A stretch of 64,000 bases of DNA from Epiperipatus broadwayi (GCA_028023455.1 JAQFVV010006200.1:2739738-2803737), one strand, 5' to 3'. Shown: positions 34,542-48,058, numbered from the stretch's first letter. Notes: generated by a model not told the origin, from the letters alone. Numbers and translations: made by a program.

Positions 34542-34580
34542 TTTAAACTAGCTTCTGGCTATTGGTCTTTATCAGCATAA
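34542..34580 (-). ncRNA. Decayed hammerhead motif downstream of the Penelope-like element
   Basis: On the minus strand: TTTATG, CTGATAA, AGACC-AATA-GCCA, GAAGC, TA, GTT, TAAAG. It aligns block by block with the hammerheads at 31.0 and 31.6 kb but has lost the core G, the GAAAC and the GTC. It has the same orientation as, and lies about 800 bp downstream of, the Penelope-like coding region. A terminal-repeat origin is therefore likely. Confidence 0.45.
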
Positions 34581-34599
34581 AGCATTGGATTGCAGCATC

Positions 34600-35379
34600 T
34601 TTTCATATTATACAATCTAATGATTTAATATTTTAAATACTAAATTTTGAAGCTATGCCAACATCCTTGAATAATTATATAGAAAAGAATTGACACCACC
34701 TACAATTATATAATTCCATGGCTTTAGTTATATGTTAATTTTAAGTACATTTGATTATTCAGCAAAAAAAGGGATATATATATACAAAACAAAGCACACA
34801 TGATACCAATCTACAAACAATATCTGCAATAAAAATTTGCTATGTGATTTAATGTGGTTTCTTCTTTATTGAAGTCATTAATCTCTCAGTCAAGGAACCA
34901 CAAAAAAAAAAAAAACTATTAGCCATCATATTTTTGCTATATTGTTTTCTATTCTACTCGATTTCTAAAATCTCAAATCTATTTACACTATATCATTTCC
35001 ACATTATCATTACCTATTCAGTAACTTTAACCTTAAATTTATTCATCATTCTCCAATCCTTAAAAAAATCAAAAACCCAATTTCCCAAAACTTCATTATT
35101 TTATTTTTTCTGTTTATATTAACATTCTATTAACAAATGCTTAATATTTTCTATATCTTCATTATGCAGTTTAGTTTATAAAACATATCACTGAAATTAT
35201 TCTATTTACATATAAAATAATGGTTGAAGTTATAGAAAATATGTAAATGGTGAATAAATAATGATAAATATAGTTGAAATAATAATATGCTTAATAATCT
35301 GTTAAGTCAACTTTTGACACAGTGTGTCTATCAAAGTATAACTAAGAGATAATTGACCGAGAATGACAGGTGGATTTAT
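34600..35379. other. AT-rich DNA downstream of the Penelope-like element
   Basis: No feature is supported. If the 34.5-kb ribozyme belongs to a terminal repeat, part of this stretch is the element's 3' region. Confidence 0.35.
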
Positions 35380-37430
35380 TATGCGCCACCCATTTTCCAA
35401 AATTTAGGGGAACACTATTGGCTCGTATGTTTATTGTATGTATAGAATTGCCATGCCTTTTTGATTTTTACATTTTCTATGATTACTTTCAAGGAAACAA
35501 TCTTGGCAGAAGCAGGTTTAAAAAGATGACCGGCATTTTTCTCGTGTTCTACAAACATTGAGCTATATGATGGCTTTGTATTAGCTCTGTTATATAGATG
35601 TGTTGGGATATCCTAGATTTCAAGTTGGCACGAGTCACACTAAAGTATTTTCTATTGCAAGAAGGGCAGGCTATAGAATAAACTAGTTGAACTTTGTCAT
35701 TATCAGTAATGACATTGAGTTCTTTTTCGCTAATTGTACTAAGTTTGAGCATTTCTTGGATATTGTTGATGGACCATACTGTTGGCTGAGTTGTATAGTT
35801 CATTGACATCAAACAAAACCATTCTATAGTCACTCTGAATCTACAATTTTTAACAAAGTTTATAAAATCCAATGACAATTTAATTGTTAGGGCCCGAAAC
35901 CAAATTCAGATTGGATCCAGTCTGTGTTGAGCTTGTCCTCAAAATTATTAATGAGTGTGTTGAGGGAAGGAGGGCATCGAAAACCAATATTACAAGTCTT
36001 TAGAAATGGTGGAGGTTAATTTTGTGTGAATGTTAGCGATAAATGGCCTATTGATCCAGGATTTCAAATCAGGGGATTGACGTGTTTATGTCTTGTTATA
36101 AAATGCCCTATTTGATTTTGTTAAGCATGGGGAGAGAATAACCTGCTTGGATTAAGACTGTCTTGTAAGATTCCAGATTGTCTTTGGCATTAGTGATAAA
36201 TTTACACAGTTTAAAGTTTCAAAACAAGAAAACTTAAAAAATCTGCAACCTTATATTGGAAAGGAATTTGTGTGGATGTAAGTAGTCTTTAATGTTGATG
36301 GGCTTAACTACCATTGAATAGTCGATGCAGTAAGTTTATTTAGTTAATAAAATATTTAATACTATTGATGATCTTTATCTTCACAGGTCCATTTAATATC
36401 TGGGAAAAGTTTATAATTGTCAAACATCTAGAGAATCAAATAGGGAGGGGAACAGACAAAGCCTGGTATAAATAATGCCACTGTGTGTTGTCAAGAGGGA
36501 TTAGATTGCACACATTTTGATATAGGCAACGACCAGACTGCATATGACAAATTCCGAAATGAAGTGTGTAGGTCGTCATTAATTCACTATAATACATCAG
36601 TAATGACATTGAGCTCTTTTTCGCTAATTGTATTAAGTTTGAGCATTTCTTGTATATTGTTAATGGACCATACTGTTGATTAGTTCAGTGACATCGAACA
36701 AAGCCATTCTATAGTCACTCTGAATCTTACAATTTTTAACAATGTTTATAAATTCCAATGACAATTTAATCATTAGGGCCCGAAACCAAATTCAGATTGG
36801 ATCCAGTCTATGATGAGCTTTGTGATTGTGATAGGTGTCTTCAAAATTGATCATAAGCTTTAGTGGGTTCCTACTTATCGAGTTTTATGTTGGCAAATAT
36901 CCAAGGTGTAATAACTGCGGAAGGATAAATACAGAAGTAGATGAGGTAAGTGAATGCTTTATTACTGTGTTTCCTTAAAATGTTGGAGATAAATTTGTCC
37001 TTTTAATGCTTGAGATTGTAGTCTGTGAAGCGCTTACATTTTAAAGAGTGAATTTGGAGCTGAATTTTCTCGAGATAGATTAGAGTTTTGTATTAAAACA
37101 AAGTAGTTGCCTTTGTCTGCTTTGAGACAAATGATGTTATTTTATGCAAGAAAGATATTAAAATTATTGACTTGTTTGTTCCAGGGTCTGAATGAGGGAG
37201 GAATATGACAATGAGTGAGAATATGGTTGGTTTTTTTTATTATGAAATCTTTGAGCTTTTATCAAGTACACACTTGATATCAGCAACCAACTCAATTTGA
37301 GGGTTGGGCCAGCTACCACCAATGAATCATGGACCGAGTTGTAACAGAAGTTTTGCATGAGTAAGAGTTCTAGAGAGATTGGAAGACTGAGTTGGCTCAG
37401 GGAGGCATGCACCCTGCTTATTGGCCAAAA
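35380..37430 (-). pseudogene. Penelope-like retroelement: RT and GIY-YIG endonuclease remnants
   Basis: Read on the minus strand. At about 37100-37140 NNIICLKADKGNYFVLIQNS carries the KADKG block at the start of Penelope reverse transcriptases. At 35610-35680 VYSIACPSCNRKYFSVTRAN followed by LKSRISQHI matches the GIY-YIG endonuclease pattern 'VY.I.C..C...Y.G.T...L..R...H', with the Tyr kept but the following Gly changed. In another frame at about 35420-35570, VEHEKNAGHLFKP then SAKIVSLKVIIENVKIKKAW continues the domain ('EH....GH.F....'). Central RT motifs are not clear. A segment of about 235 bp occurs twice (35700-35935 and 36595-36830), so this is two partial copies in tandem or an internal duplication. 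Frameshifts and stops make it inactive. Confidence 0.6.
35700..36830. repeat. Direct 235-bp duplication inside the Penelope-like element
   Basis: ATCAGTAATGACATTGAG through GGATCCAGTCTRTGNTGAGC occurs at about 35700-35935 and 36595-36830 with scattered differences. Tandem and partial copies are a known trait of Penelope-like insertions. Confidence 0.75.
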
Positions 37431-38580
37431 AATAAAATTTTTTCAAGTATCTTTTAGTGAGCTTGCCATATAAAATGTTGCTTCTGAACAAAATTTTTCC
37501 TGAGATTGGAAAACTAGAATTTAAAAAACTACAATTGCATAAAGTTTGTTGGAGCTTATTCTGATAATATAAATTTGAGAAGTTGGATTCTACTCAATGT
37601 AATCTATGTATATATATATTTAAATTCTTTTATTCTCTATATCTGCTATTCCTTTTTAACTTTGGTTTTTATTAATGAAAGACTATCCTCTTGTGACAAA
37701 CCATCTTCATTAAAGCATTCATCCTATTTTTTGCAAAGATAAATTGACTTTAAAGTCTTTGTCCAGTTTCTTAGCATATGGTGTTATCTTCCTTATTCAC
37801 TTTATTTTTTATTTAAATTAGTCAAATTAAAAATCATTTTGACTATTCTATTATTATTCATAATTGCAAAATTTACCAAATATTTTCAACTTGCTGTTTG
37901 CATTTTATAAAAATTTATATTATCCCTCCTTGTATTATCTTATTTGCTGTCTACATATTACTAGGTTAATCCTAGAGCTTTTGCTGTGTCATAACTATTG
38001 TATGAAAACAATATTAATTTATATAGTAATCAATCTAAATAAAATTGAAATAAATAATTAATTAGTTGTTTAATTCAATCTTCTTTAGATTGATTATTAT
38101 ATTAAATAAATAACAACTTTGTGGACAAATAATTGACTATTGGGTATATGATATTAATTTTTTTATCATTTTTTTTTTTCCTTTGCATTATTTACCAATT
38201 TTACATCGCAATCATGCAAATAATTCTATTGGTTCTTCAAAATGAGCCCCAAATGCCTATTTACCACATTCATAAATTTATGTTTATATTCTCGAAAAGA
38301 AATTTTTTTTTCTTTTTTTTAAATCAGTATTTGGCATCATTATTTTTATATTTCACTAAATTAAATTTCCATTTCTTTATCTGCCATTACACAGGTCTTT
38401 TTTAAATATTTCCATGTCTTTTATAATTTCTACATACAAGAAAATTTTAGCAAAAATATGTACATAACTTCTCATAAAAAAAATTTTTTTTTCTTCAGCT
38501 TTGCGATGCTTATGTGTGCCACAATCTTTTATTTTGGTTGCATAAAATACCGTAAAAACTGAATAAAGTTTATTTCTTAG
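37431..38580. other. AT-rich DNA, no supported gene
   Basis: Low-complexity frames only (for example 37864-38061 and 38133-38405), dominated by Phe/Leu/Ile codons from T-rich DNA. Confidence 0.4.
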
Positions 38581-38584
38581 TGTT

Positions 38585-38835
38585 TTAGTTTTTTTTTTTA
38601 CTGTTAGTGCATTTATGTTAGTAAAAGCATTTCTTTTTTTAAAAAAATGTATATTTTTTATTTTCTATTTCAAAAAAGTAAATTTTCTTCAAAGCTGCAG
38701 AAAGTTTTTTTTTTTCAGTGCCTTTTTTTTTTTAAACTTTTGGTGCATTTATATTAATAAAAGTATTTCTTTAAAAAAAAAAGTATATTTTTTTATTTTC
38801 TACTTTTTGGTTGTATATAGTTGCAGAAATTAGGA
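38585..38835. repeat. Imperfect tandem duplication of about 150 bp
   Basis: GTGCATTTATGTTAGTAAAA with GCATTTC, a T/A run and TTTTTTATTTTCTA recurs as GTGCATTTATATTAATAAAA with GTATTTC and the same continuation; both run on to GCAGAAA. Homopolymer length differs between copies. Confidence 0.65.
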
Positions 38836-40111
38836 ATGAAAAAAGGTTAGCTACAATTTAATAATGTTGGAAGGTAATAAAATTAAAGTGTATTGAATCC
38901 CATATAAAATTTTAATAAAATTGCAAACAAAAAAAAAAAAAAAATGTATTGTTATCAGGAATACATATATATGCAAAGTTTCTTCTACATCAGAAATGAG
39001 AAAATGAATGAAAATTGTGTTAAAATAAATAAATAAAAAATAGAGAAGTTATAAACAAAAACTATAAAAAATATCTTTATCCTCTATTAACAATATCTTT
39101 ACACCCTTTCCTAATCCCTCTGTTCCCAATTCTATATCTCGTTAACATAATAAAAACAAAATTGGTAAAACATAGGACAATCTTTTATCATATAACATTG
39201 TTTTTAACTCTTAACTGACACTATATTTTCTTATTTTTTATAATTTCCTAATCAGTTTACTAATGGTCCATTCCCAAATTGAACAGATTTGTGTATATTT
39301 TATTTTTATTCACTTCCGGTTTTTTTGAATTTATAAAAGCGACATGTAAATATTTGTCTATTTTCTATAAAACCATTTTATATGTCTATCCATTTGTCCA
39401 CTTTCCCAATAATTATATAGGCAAAAACTTTATAGATCACTCACATTACAACAATGGATCTATGGTTATTTAATCCATGCTTTTTTCTTGCTGTTTCCAT
39501 CACATTCTCTAAATTCTCATCTATATTTTTTGTAATTAAATAAAATCTCATTCTCCAACATTTTTTGTAATAACCCATAAAATTATGTAAATCAGAAAAC
39601 CATTTTTCAATTGTTACATAAACATAATTCGTAGCACTCTAAACTCTTTCATATGATTTCTAGTCACTTTAATACATTTTACATATTTTCTCAAGCATAC
39701 AGTTCAAAATGCTTATGGAATCTATTATTGAGAATTTCCAATTTTTCTAATCCTATATATTCAAAAGTTTTTGTTTTCTTAGGCCCAAAGACTTTCAGGC
39801 ATATACTGAATATAAAACAAGTATTCTCAAACTTAAAATCATTTCTATCTTGTAATATTAAGCTCAAAAACTAAATGTATATACAGTATATAATTTAATA
39901 TCTTGTTTAAATCATGTTACCAATTCATAAAGTTTAATGACAATCTAATTTCACTATATGTTTTAGCAAAAAAAAAACCTAAAGGTGTCTAAGAAAATTC
40001 CTTTCTAAAAATTATTTTCTGTACATATTATGTAATAAAAAAGTAAATTTTAGTTTATCTCAATCTGTCATTCTAAACATCCACCATGATTCTATTTCAT
40101 CCTATGACTTT
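38836..40111. other. AT-rich DNA, no supported gene
   Basis: Short, low-complexity frames only. Confidence 0.4.
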
Positions 40112-40219
40112 TAGAGCCATTTAATGTAAAAATGTGTAATCAGTGGAAATAAGATGGTTTAAATCTTCAAACTAGGAATTTGATTCCTGATTACTTAATG
40201 GTTTTAATAAATGGCTCTA
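40112..40219. repeat. Small inverted-repeat element
   Basis: TTAGAGCCATTTAA at the left end pairs with ATAAATGGCTCTAG at the right end, and GTAATCAG inside pairs with CTGATTAC. The total length of about 108 bp suggests a tiny foldback or MITE. No clear target duplication. Confidence 0.4.
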
Positions 40220-40902
40220 GAATTACAAAAATAGACTGCCAGTTTTTTTTAATCATATATTAAATGTCAGCTAAATTTATCTTTGTTTGACATATAGTTA
40301 TCCATATTAGTATTTGCAGAGTATAAGCAAACTTGGAAATATATAGGAACAATTAAATAATTTTAACAGATTTGTTGGGAAAGTTTCACATGGATTGTTT
40401 TCTTAATGGCAGTAGTAATCAAGAGCAACAGTTCACAGCACAGTTATGAATTATGTTCAGAATCATTGATGCATTATAGACATATTGACAGTTGCTAAAT
40501 GTCTGATTGTAACTTCAGATTTATTCTTGAAGTTTTAATATTATTGTGTAATATTTCTTCTACTGAATGGAAACTTCAGGCTGACTAACTACTTTTATAA
40601 TTTTTTTTTTTTTAACAAACTGCAGTAGTAGAATAATTTGCTAGATAAGCATCTTTGATTAACTGCTATTAAATCATTGCATGAAAACTAAAAATTATTA
40701 AGTTATGTTAAAAAATGATGAAGTAATAGTTTGTTCAGATTAAAGTTATCTTATTTTAATTATGCAAGACAATTCATTAGATAAGAGTACAGTTTACTAT
40801 TTAGCAAAGTGATGGTAAATGATGACAACCATAAATGAAATCATAATAATTGTTCGTCTATTGATGTATTCTATGATAGATCACTTTGAGAATTGGTTTT
40901 TA
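40220..40902. other. AT-rich DNA, no supported gene
   Basis: Nothing recognised. Confidence 0.4.
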
Positions 40903-40945
40903 TACAGTCAGCAGAAGTTGACATACTTAATAATGATAACAAATA
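40903..40945 (+). mobile_element. Tc1-like terminal inverted repeat, solitary
   Basis: TACAGTCAGCAGAAGTTGAC followed by ATACTTAAT resembles the outer TIR of Tc1/mariner elements (TACAGTNNNGNCAGAAGTTTACATAC type). No partner end or transposase was found, so it is a fragment. Confidence 0.4.
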
Positions 40946-43900
40946 TTAAGATCTCATCTGCGTTTTTTTGAGAAAAATGCAATTAATACAAATTGATTTT
41001 CAAAGTTACAAGAAACTTATGCAAAATTATATGTAAAATAAATAAGATAGTATAAATGATTTTATACCTGTACTAGAGAAAAATCATTTGATCAAATAGT
41101 TTTTACTTAAGAATATAACTTCAATTATTGATTCAAATGTTCAATTGTTTGCCTTCTTACTATTTCATTATAAGTGCATCATTCTTACAAAATATGAAAT
41201 GGTGAAAAATAAACAAATGTGTGCATGGTGGGAGCTATCCATAAAACTGGTTCCAAAAATTTATATCCTGACTCAATGAATTTATTATGATCATTATGCA
41301 GTCAATTTATGTACAGTATTATGCTCTTTTTAGAAACACTTTTACAAACCATATTACTTTTTATAAAGGGCCTTTTTTTATTTTGCCATTATTTATATGA
41401 TTGAAAGTAATAGCTAAGTTGTAATCTGGATACAACTATCTATACTTTAAGAGAAGTGTGAAGTATTGATTGGATCCTGCTATTTCTCTTAACTTCTTTG
41501 GGGGGGGGGTAATAAAGGCATTCTATATTTATCATTCAAAATAGATGATTATAATACTGTTCTAACTTTGAATTTATTTATTTGGATTTGAGAGAAATTT
41601 GTTCTGAATGTCTGTGCTGGGTTTAAATAGTTTTCATTACTGAAGATACTTGTTTTGTAATTTTTTCTTAACATTTTAGATTTTTTACAATATAGAATGA
41701 ACTTTTTTTTTGATAAAGAATTTTATCCTTAGGAGTTTAGAAAGTTTATGTAATTGATATGTCTTTCTGAGTGGGAATAAGGTAGCATTGATCTAGAGCT
41801 CAGTAGTATCTTTTTTAAAATGTTTGGATAAATATGCCTTATTTCTGATTAACATTAGGGTTTTGTTAATTATTTCTGTAAATTTCTATATTCACTTTGA
41901 ATAATCCATGTTTATTTTTTTTTATTTTTTTATTATTGATTTATATATGTAATTTTATAAAGAAATACATGTTTATTATTTTAACTTTTATTAATATGTA
42001 AACACAGTATAAATATAGAAACATTATAGAAAATTAGAAAGAATATAGCAAACTAACACATTTGAACTATAAAGTTGTCAAACAGTTTTGAGAATTTTGT
42101 TGACTTCAAGTAAAACAAAGTGAATATTTGACATGATCAAATTGAAATTATTCTATTTGGTTATATTATTTGGAAAGATTGGTAATGCATGAAGAAGATA
42201 GCTAATACTGAAGTGGGTGGATTTTATCATCATGTGCTTTTAAGCAGATTGAGAAACTACAGATAGATAGATCATTTTGAAGAAATGATATTTATATGAT
42301 CATCAGGAAGAATTGAGCGAGACTTGAGTAGCATCTAAAAAATACTGGAAAATCCTTACAGATTTTCAATGAAGTAGGTATAATCCAGTTTCATAATTTT
42401 CTGTAAACCACTTAATATCAGTGAATTAATTGTGTATGCTTTTCGCATAATATGTAAAAAGATAGACAAAATAACCTTTAAATAGCCTACCAAAGGGCAA
42501 AAGCTCTCCAATAGCTCCTTATAGAGAAACACTGAAGGAGAAGCCATTACTCACCAGATTTTCAATTGCTGATTGTTGAGTATTACCTTCCGGCAGAAAA
42601 TAATTAGATATCCATTTATTGACAACTCAGTCGGCTATTATTGGTTATGTCATGCCTGATTGGAATCTGGAATTGCAAGTTTTACCTATTTTGGATTTGA
42701 ACCTAGAATGTAAGCTTGGATGGCAATCATGATCATCAAATAATATTTGCTCAGACCATGTGACATTCAAGCACTAGAGGTAGCAATTTGAACTTTGATC
42801 CAGAAACTTTTAACTTAGGTTTTTAGTTTACTACTGTAAAGAACTGCACAAGGCTTAGCACAGTAATATCATTTTTTCCCTACAATTCTTAGTTTGTAAT
42901 GATTTTACCCATGCATGATTGTGAAAAAGAAAAGAAAAAATTAGTAAAACTTGAAAATTGTATTGATTTTTTAATGAAATTCTTATGCTTAAGCTATCAA
43001 GTTACAAATAATGAATAAACAAAACATTTTTTAACCTAATTTTTATAGTAATAGTTTATTCACAGATAAGAGAAATATGAGTATATTCTAATAAAAGATA
43101 TTTATATCTAAGTTTAGAAAGATACCTCTGGTTAGTATGCTTTTCTTCTATCTCTGTTCATAATATTTAAATGATTAATTTTCATCCCTAAATAAAATAA
43201 AGCATTTTTTCATAATAATGAAGAATGGTTATATTGTTTTGATAAAATATGAGGAAAAAATAAATTTGTAAAAAAGATTAATAAGCTTTCAAGTATTTGA
43301 AAGCAAACTTTTTAATTAGTGTACATAGCTATACTTTTGGTGAGATGATACAATGTAGCTTATGCGAAATCACCTGCAAAAAGGGTCTTAACTTCAAATG
43401 AATGTAGATTATATCTATATCCTTTATTTGTTTTCTATTTGTTCACACCCTTTACCCCAAAGTATATGTATTCACTCATTTTGTACAAATATTACAATTT
43501 TTATTATTTCTTTTCTTTTTTTTACTTAATGCATTCACAAAGTCTTTGTTGTCAATTTTTCTAAAATTATTTCATTCTCATAAGAAAATTTCTATATTTT
43601 CTATTTCATATCATCCATATCATCTAAGTAATCTAAATATTTTTTTTATTTTTTAATACACTCCTTTGACTGTAGTTTTTTGTTCTTCCTTTACTATTAT
43701 CATTTATTAATAACTATTAGGGGGTTTTTTTTTAACATTTTAATTTTTCATAATTTTTTTCTTCTATTATATTTTTTAAACATTTTATTCCTAATGTGCA
43801 GTGGATATGTTCATTCCAGTTTTTGTGCAGATATATTAAAATATAAATTTATACTATTAATTTGTTAGCACTTTTTGATACCCACTTTAATAAACTCATT

Positions 43901-44100
43901 TGTCTGTCCTTTCCAATTAAGCCACTCAAAAATTATTTTAGCAATCTTGATATCATCCATCTTTAAACTGTACTTTTTCTAATACTGTACTATTTTTTAC
44001 ATTTTATTATAAAATGATAACCACCATCATCCTTTTTTCCATTTATGCCTATATCTTATTATTTTTCAAATTATATACTAAATTCATATCTATATTGTAA
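40946..44100. other. AT-rich DNA with an unclassified less AT-rich patch
   Basis: A stretch at about 42180-42830 is less AT-rich and includes a 62-codon minus frame (MASPSVFLYKELLESFCPLV...; 42356-42547) and a B-box-like GGTTCAAATCC on the minus strand at about 42690. I cannot assign it. The rest is AT-rich without features. Confidence 0.35.
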
Positions 44101-46440
44101 CAATCAAGATTGTATAATCAGTCAACAAGACCGAAAGGCCAAGCAGGGACTCTCAACCAGCAGACACTGGATTACTACCATGCTCCTAGTTTAAACTCCT
44201 ACATGGGTTTCCTAGTCTCAACCAGCTAATTAACATCCCTGATGTAACACAGCTTCCCTTCTTTATACAGCACGGCATAGCTCAGGTTCCAAACATGAAC
44301 TCTCAGGGTTCTTCTCACAGCTCAGGGCTGGCGCCTTAGTACGCCCATATATACATTGATATTGCATTATTAATAATAACCCTATTTAAGTATACTACGA
44401 AATCAGATTTTATATTAAATTTTATAGATATGGTTAGACATACCTTACTATGGATTGGGTTCAAAGCTTGGGATGCTCATTTTGATACTGCAGAAAATTT
44501 AATTCTAAATTATTATCCTACGGTTCCAACATATAGAAACATATGCATATTTAATCATAATAATAATATTTTATTGTTGGATTGAATATAATGAATAGGG
44601 AGCTTACAAGTTAAATTACTACAAAAAAATTATTTCACTGGCCTTTACATTATTACAGGTGAAAGTCATGGCGATTTATATATTAGGGTGTGTGTCCTAA
44701 TCTTAATACATAACTATCAGTCATTATGGCTTTTAAAATATTAATTGAAATGTATCATGACAGGGACTATTGTGCGCAGGTTTGATTCTACAGTCATCGA
44801 GAGATACATGGGCATAGATGAAGGTTAAAACAACTAATTTAAATATTGCTGTTCTACTCTCACTAGAATCGCTGTTTATAGTCATACTGGACACGAATAA
44901 GATTTAAGATCAGCTTGGCGATCAAATGATATAGTTTATCGCTGAAAAATGGATGTCCCTGGCTGCAGAGGTGTATCTGCTGCTGACCATGGGCGCATTC
45001 CAGTGGAGAAGATGTGCTAAATCTAGGATTTGAGGTCACAATGAATCTCCGGCTCCCTGCAGAACCTAGACCAGTGCTAATCATGGATTAAGAACCTGGG
45101 CACGTGGTGTCTGATCTGCTTTTATGCAGTTTGAACATATGAGGCATGAACCATACAAGAGACACAATGGTAACGTGATGTTGAACCAAGATGGCAGATA
45201 GGGAGCAGGAATGCAAAATGTGTATGCATAAATAATATTTAGATAAACCTTCCACCCACACTCCGAAATATCAGAATTTTATTTTAGTAACTAGTCTCCC
45301 TGGATAATTACTACGAGTTTTGGATAAGATTCATAACCAGCTCACAAATAGTATTTATTCATAAATCTTAAGTTAAAATCTTTAATATTATAATATAGGA
45401 AACATGGGGGGTTTATTATCACTCATAATGTGACTGATAGCTTGCAGTTCGTGCTTTCATTACCGATATACACGTTCTAAATTTACATATCATAAGCTAA
45501 TGTGGAAATATTTCCTTCGCGTGGGAAACCCTAGATAACAATACTGAAAAATTACTAATTTGATTTTCTGTTCATAAACTATAAAATTGAAATTAAAAAT
45601 AGAATTATCTTTATTCTACCACACGAAGTCAGATTTTTGGCATAAACACGTTTACATATATATTTCCGTAAACATATAAAGTTAAGTATAAATTGATCTT
45701 TAGATTAATCATTTATGTTTGCATATATATATTTTCTTGGACATTTTAATTTAAGTATAAATTGATTTTAAACTAATCATAATAGACACACACGATTTCT
45801 AAATTTTACTTATTTAATTAAATTCTGAACACTTAACATCATTCAGTAACTGAATATTTTGATTTCTCAGAAGTAATAATAAAATTTTAGACGGAAGGAG
45901 ATATAGTAATGAGAAAGAAATCTATTTACGATTTATTTTAATGCTTTTAGAGTTTAAAACTAGGCGACTTCACAAATTTGCACTGTCCCAAGGGAAATTT
46001 GAGAGCAGGGAAGCATAAATAACTATATTTAAATTGAACTCCCTCCATCATTCAAGTGAATGTAAAATAAGATAAAATGCAATAAGCAAATTAATATTGG
46101 CTTTATTAAATATTCAAAGCCAGTAAAACCTCGACATATTAAAATATTAATAAAATTTAGTAAGTTAAAACTGCGTAATTATAAAATATAAGTCATAAAT
46201 TAGAGTTACATGATTTAGATATTTTTAAGACATATTACCAGCTAGCTTATGGAGATCTCAGGGATTCCTTCAGCAGACTATGGCAGGGCTTCTTGGATGT
46301 AGGGATTGGCATGGTGATAGCAAAGGTGGCTTGATCTTGATGAGGAATGGAACTTCAGGACCAGCCCCGCTCGATGACCATGGGGAAGCGGATAGCTGAC
46401 TACTCACGCATGGTTGCAGGTACTGTACACCTTTTATATA
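44101..46440. other. Less AT-rich region of unknown nature
   Basis: Three patches (about 44105-44355, 44860-45200, 46230-46440) have clearly higher GC than their surroundings. Frames in them are short: 44863-45084 minus encodes a 73-residue Ser-rich peptide with no recognised domain. No splice-supported exon could be built. They may be exons of an unrecognised gene, UTR or old repeats. Confidence 0.3.
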
Positions 46441-47788
46441 TAATTAATCAGAGTTCATCTGGAAGGGTCTTTTAATAATACTACGGCAAATCTTCACTAA
46501 AATAATTTCTATAAGATACAACCGAATGACTTTCCAAGTATAGTCTGTTTCTCTTTTTTTTTAACAATATCTCATTCCCCTCTTATATATCGTTCACATA
46601 TGCCTGGATTGCACTTTGTCAGTTTTTAGTGGATTTTTCCTTAATTTACTCTTTGCTGTTGCATCTTAATTTTACTACCGCAGTCCTTTGTGCCGCCACA
46701 TGGGTTTCCTGATCTTTGTTTCTATTACTTATTTCACACCTTAAAATATGTGTAGACATTCAAATGTGTTAAATGGTTACTCCTTCGTCCGATTGTTTCA
46801 CTAGATTTGGAAATAAGGCACTTACATAACTTTTAGTAATGGCTTCTTTCCATTACCTGGCCTATCTCCCATTGTATGGAATATTATTCCACTCTTCTTT
46901 TCTTTAACAAAATATTTTCTTTTAAAACTTACTTAAAATGTGGCATGATTTAAAATAATTTTTAACTTTAAAGATTTCTAAATTGTACACACGCACGCAT
47001 GTACTAGTGTGCGAATATATAGAAATATATAGCATACGCTGGGAAATAGTTTAGATTTGAACAAACATGAAGCAAGCATATCTGCATGCAGATATGTACT
47101 GCTTCAATATTTATCCAGAAAAGATAATCCTGTTTGCAGATTTATTTTATTTATCTTATAAGAGCAATATTTTTTCATTTCATTTATATAATTAATTTTT
47201 ATATATGTAATACACTTTTTTCCATCCATTGTCCAACTTAAACCATAATTGTTCTCATATTCTATATTACTTGTTCATATTCTATTTCATTATTTAAAAA
47301 AAGCTATCTGCTTTATAATTTATGTCAATGTGCAAAATTAGGATTCTTCTATCTTGGATCCTATTTATATTTTGTGATTAATCATCTGCATAAAAAAGTT
47401 TATTTGCAGTAAAATATGAATGTTACTGATAATTTATTTATAATTTGCAAAATCTATTATCTTTTTTTAAAAAAAAAAAAAACATTGAGTACTCTAGAAA
47501 TTTTCAAGCTTTAGAATTTCTGTTTTTGTAAATAATGGAAGATAATTCAATAACAAAGTAAAATATCAAAGCCTGTTTTTCTGGATTATTTCATCTTTTA
47601 CTTCATCTAATTCTTTTACTTCTCTGTTCATAATGTTTTATTCTTTCAATTAACTGCAACAATGACATTTAAAAAAAAAATTTTTTTAATGTTTTTCAAA
47701 AAAATTCACTATTTTTTTAAATGGCAGCCATTTTGTAAAATTGATGATGTCATTAGATAGCAGTTTCATTAAAGCAATGGGTATTTGT
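46441..47788. other. AT-rich DNA, no supported gene
   Basis: Nothing recognised; a short GCAC/ACGC patch lies at about 46990-47015. Confidence 0.4.
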
Positions 47789-48058
47789 AAACTATTCACT
47801 GTATAGCCTGTGTTGGCGCTGTTTCTGTGTAAAAACACAGAATTATACCGCTTTCGCGGCCGAACCTACGGCTAATATACGAGTGATCATTAATATACGA
47901 GTAGATCGTATGTAGTGGTTATAAAACTATTCACTGTACAGCCTGTGTTGGCGCTGTTTCTGTGTAAAAACACAGAATTATACCGCTTTCATGGCCGAAC
48001 CTACGGCTAATATACGAGTGATCATTAATATACGAGTAGATCGTATGTAGTGGTTATA
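47789..48058. repeat. Two nearly identical 135-bp tandem units
   Basis: The unit starts AAACTATTCACTGTATAGCC, contains the perfect hairpin TTCTGTGT-AAAA-ACACAGAA (47823-47842), GCGGCCGAACCTACGGC and two TATACGAG boxes, and ends GTAGTGGTTAT. The copies differ at only a few positions (TATAG/TACAG; TCGCGG/TCATGG). Composition is unlike the AT-rich flanks. Confidence 0.92.

Noticed and set aside
36483-36683. 66-codon + strand frame
   Set aside because: It lies opposite the Penelope-like element and overlaps the duplicated segment.
38133-38833. Hydrophobic frames suggestive of membrane proteins
   Set aside because: Poly-T tracts encode Phe runs; no real signal or domain structure.
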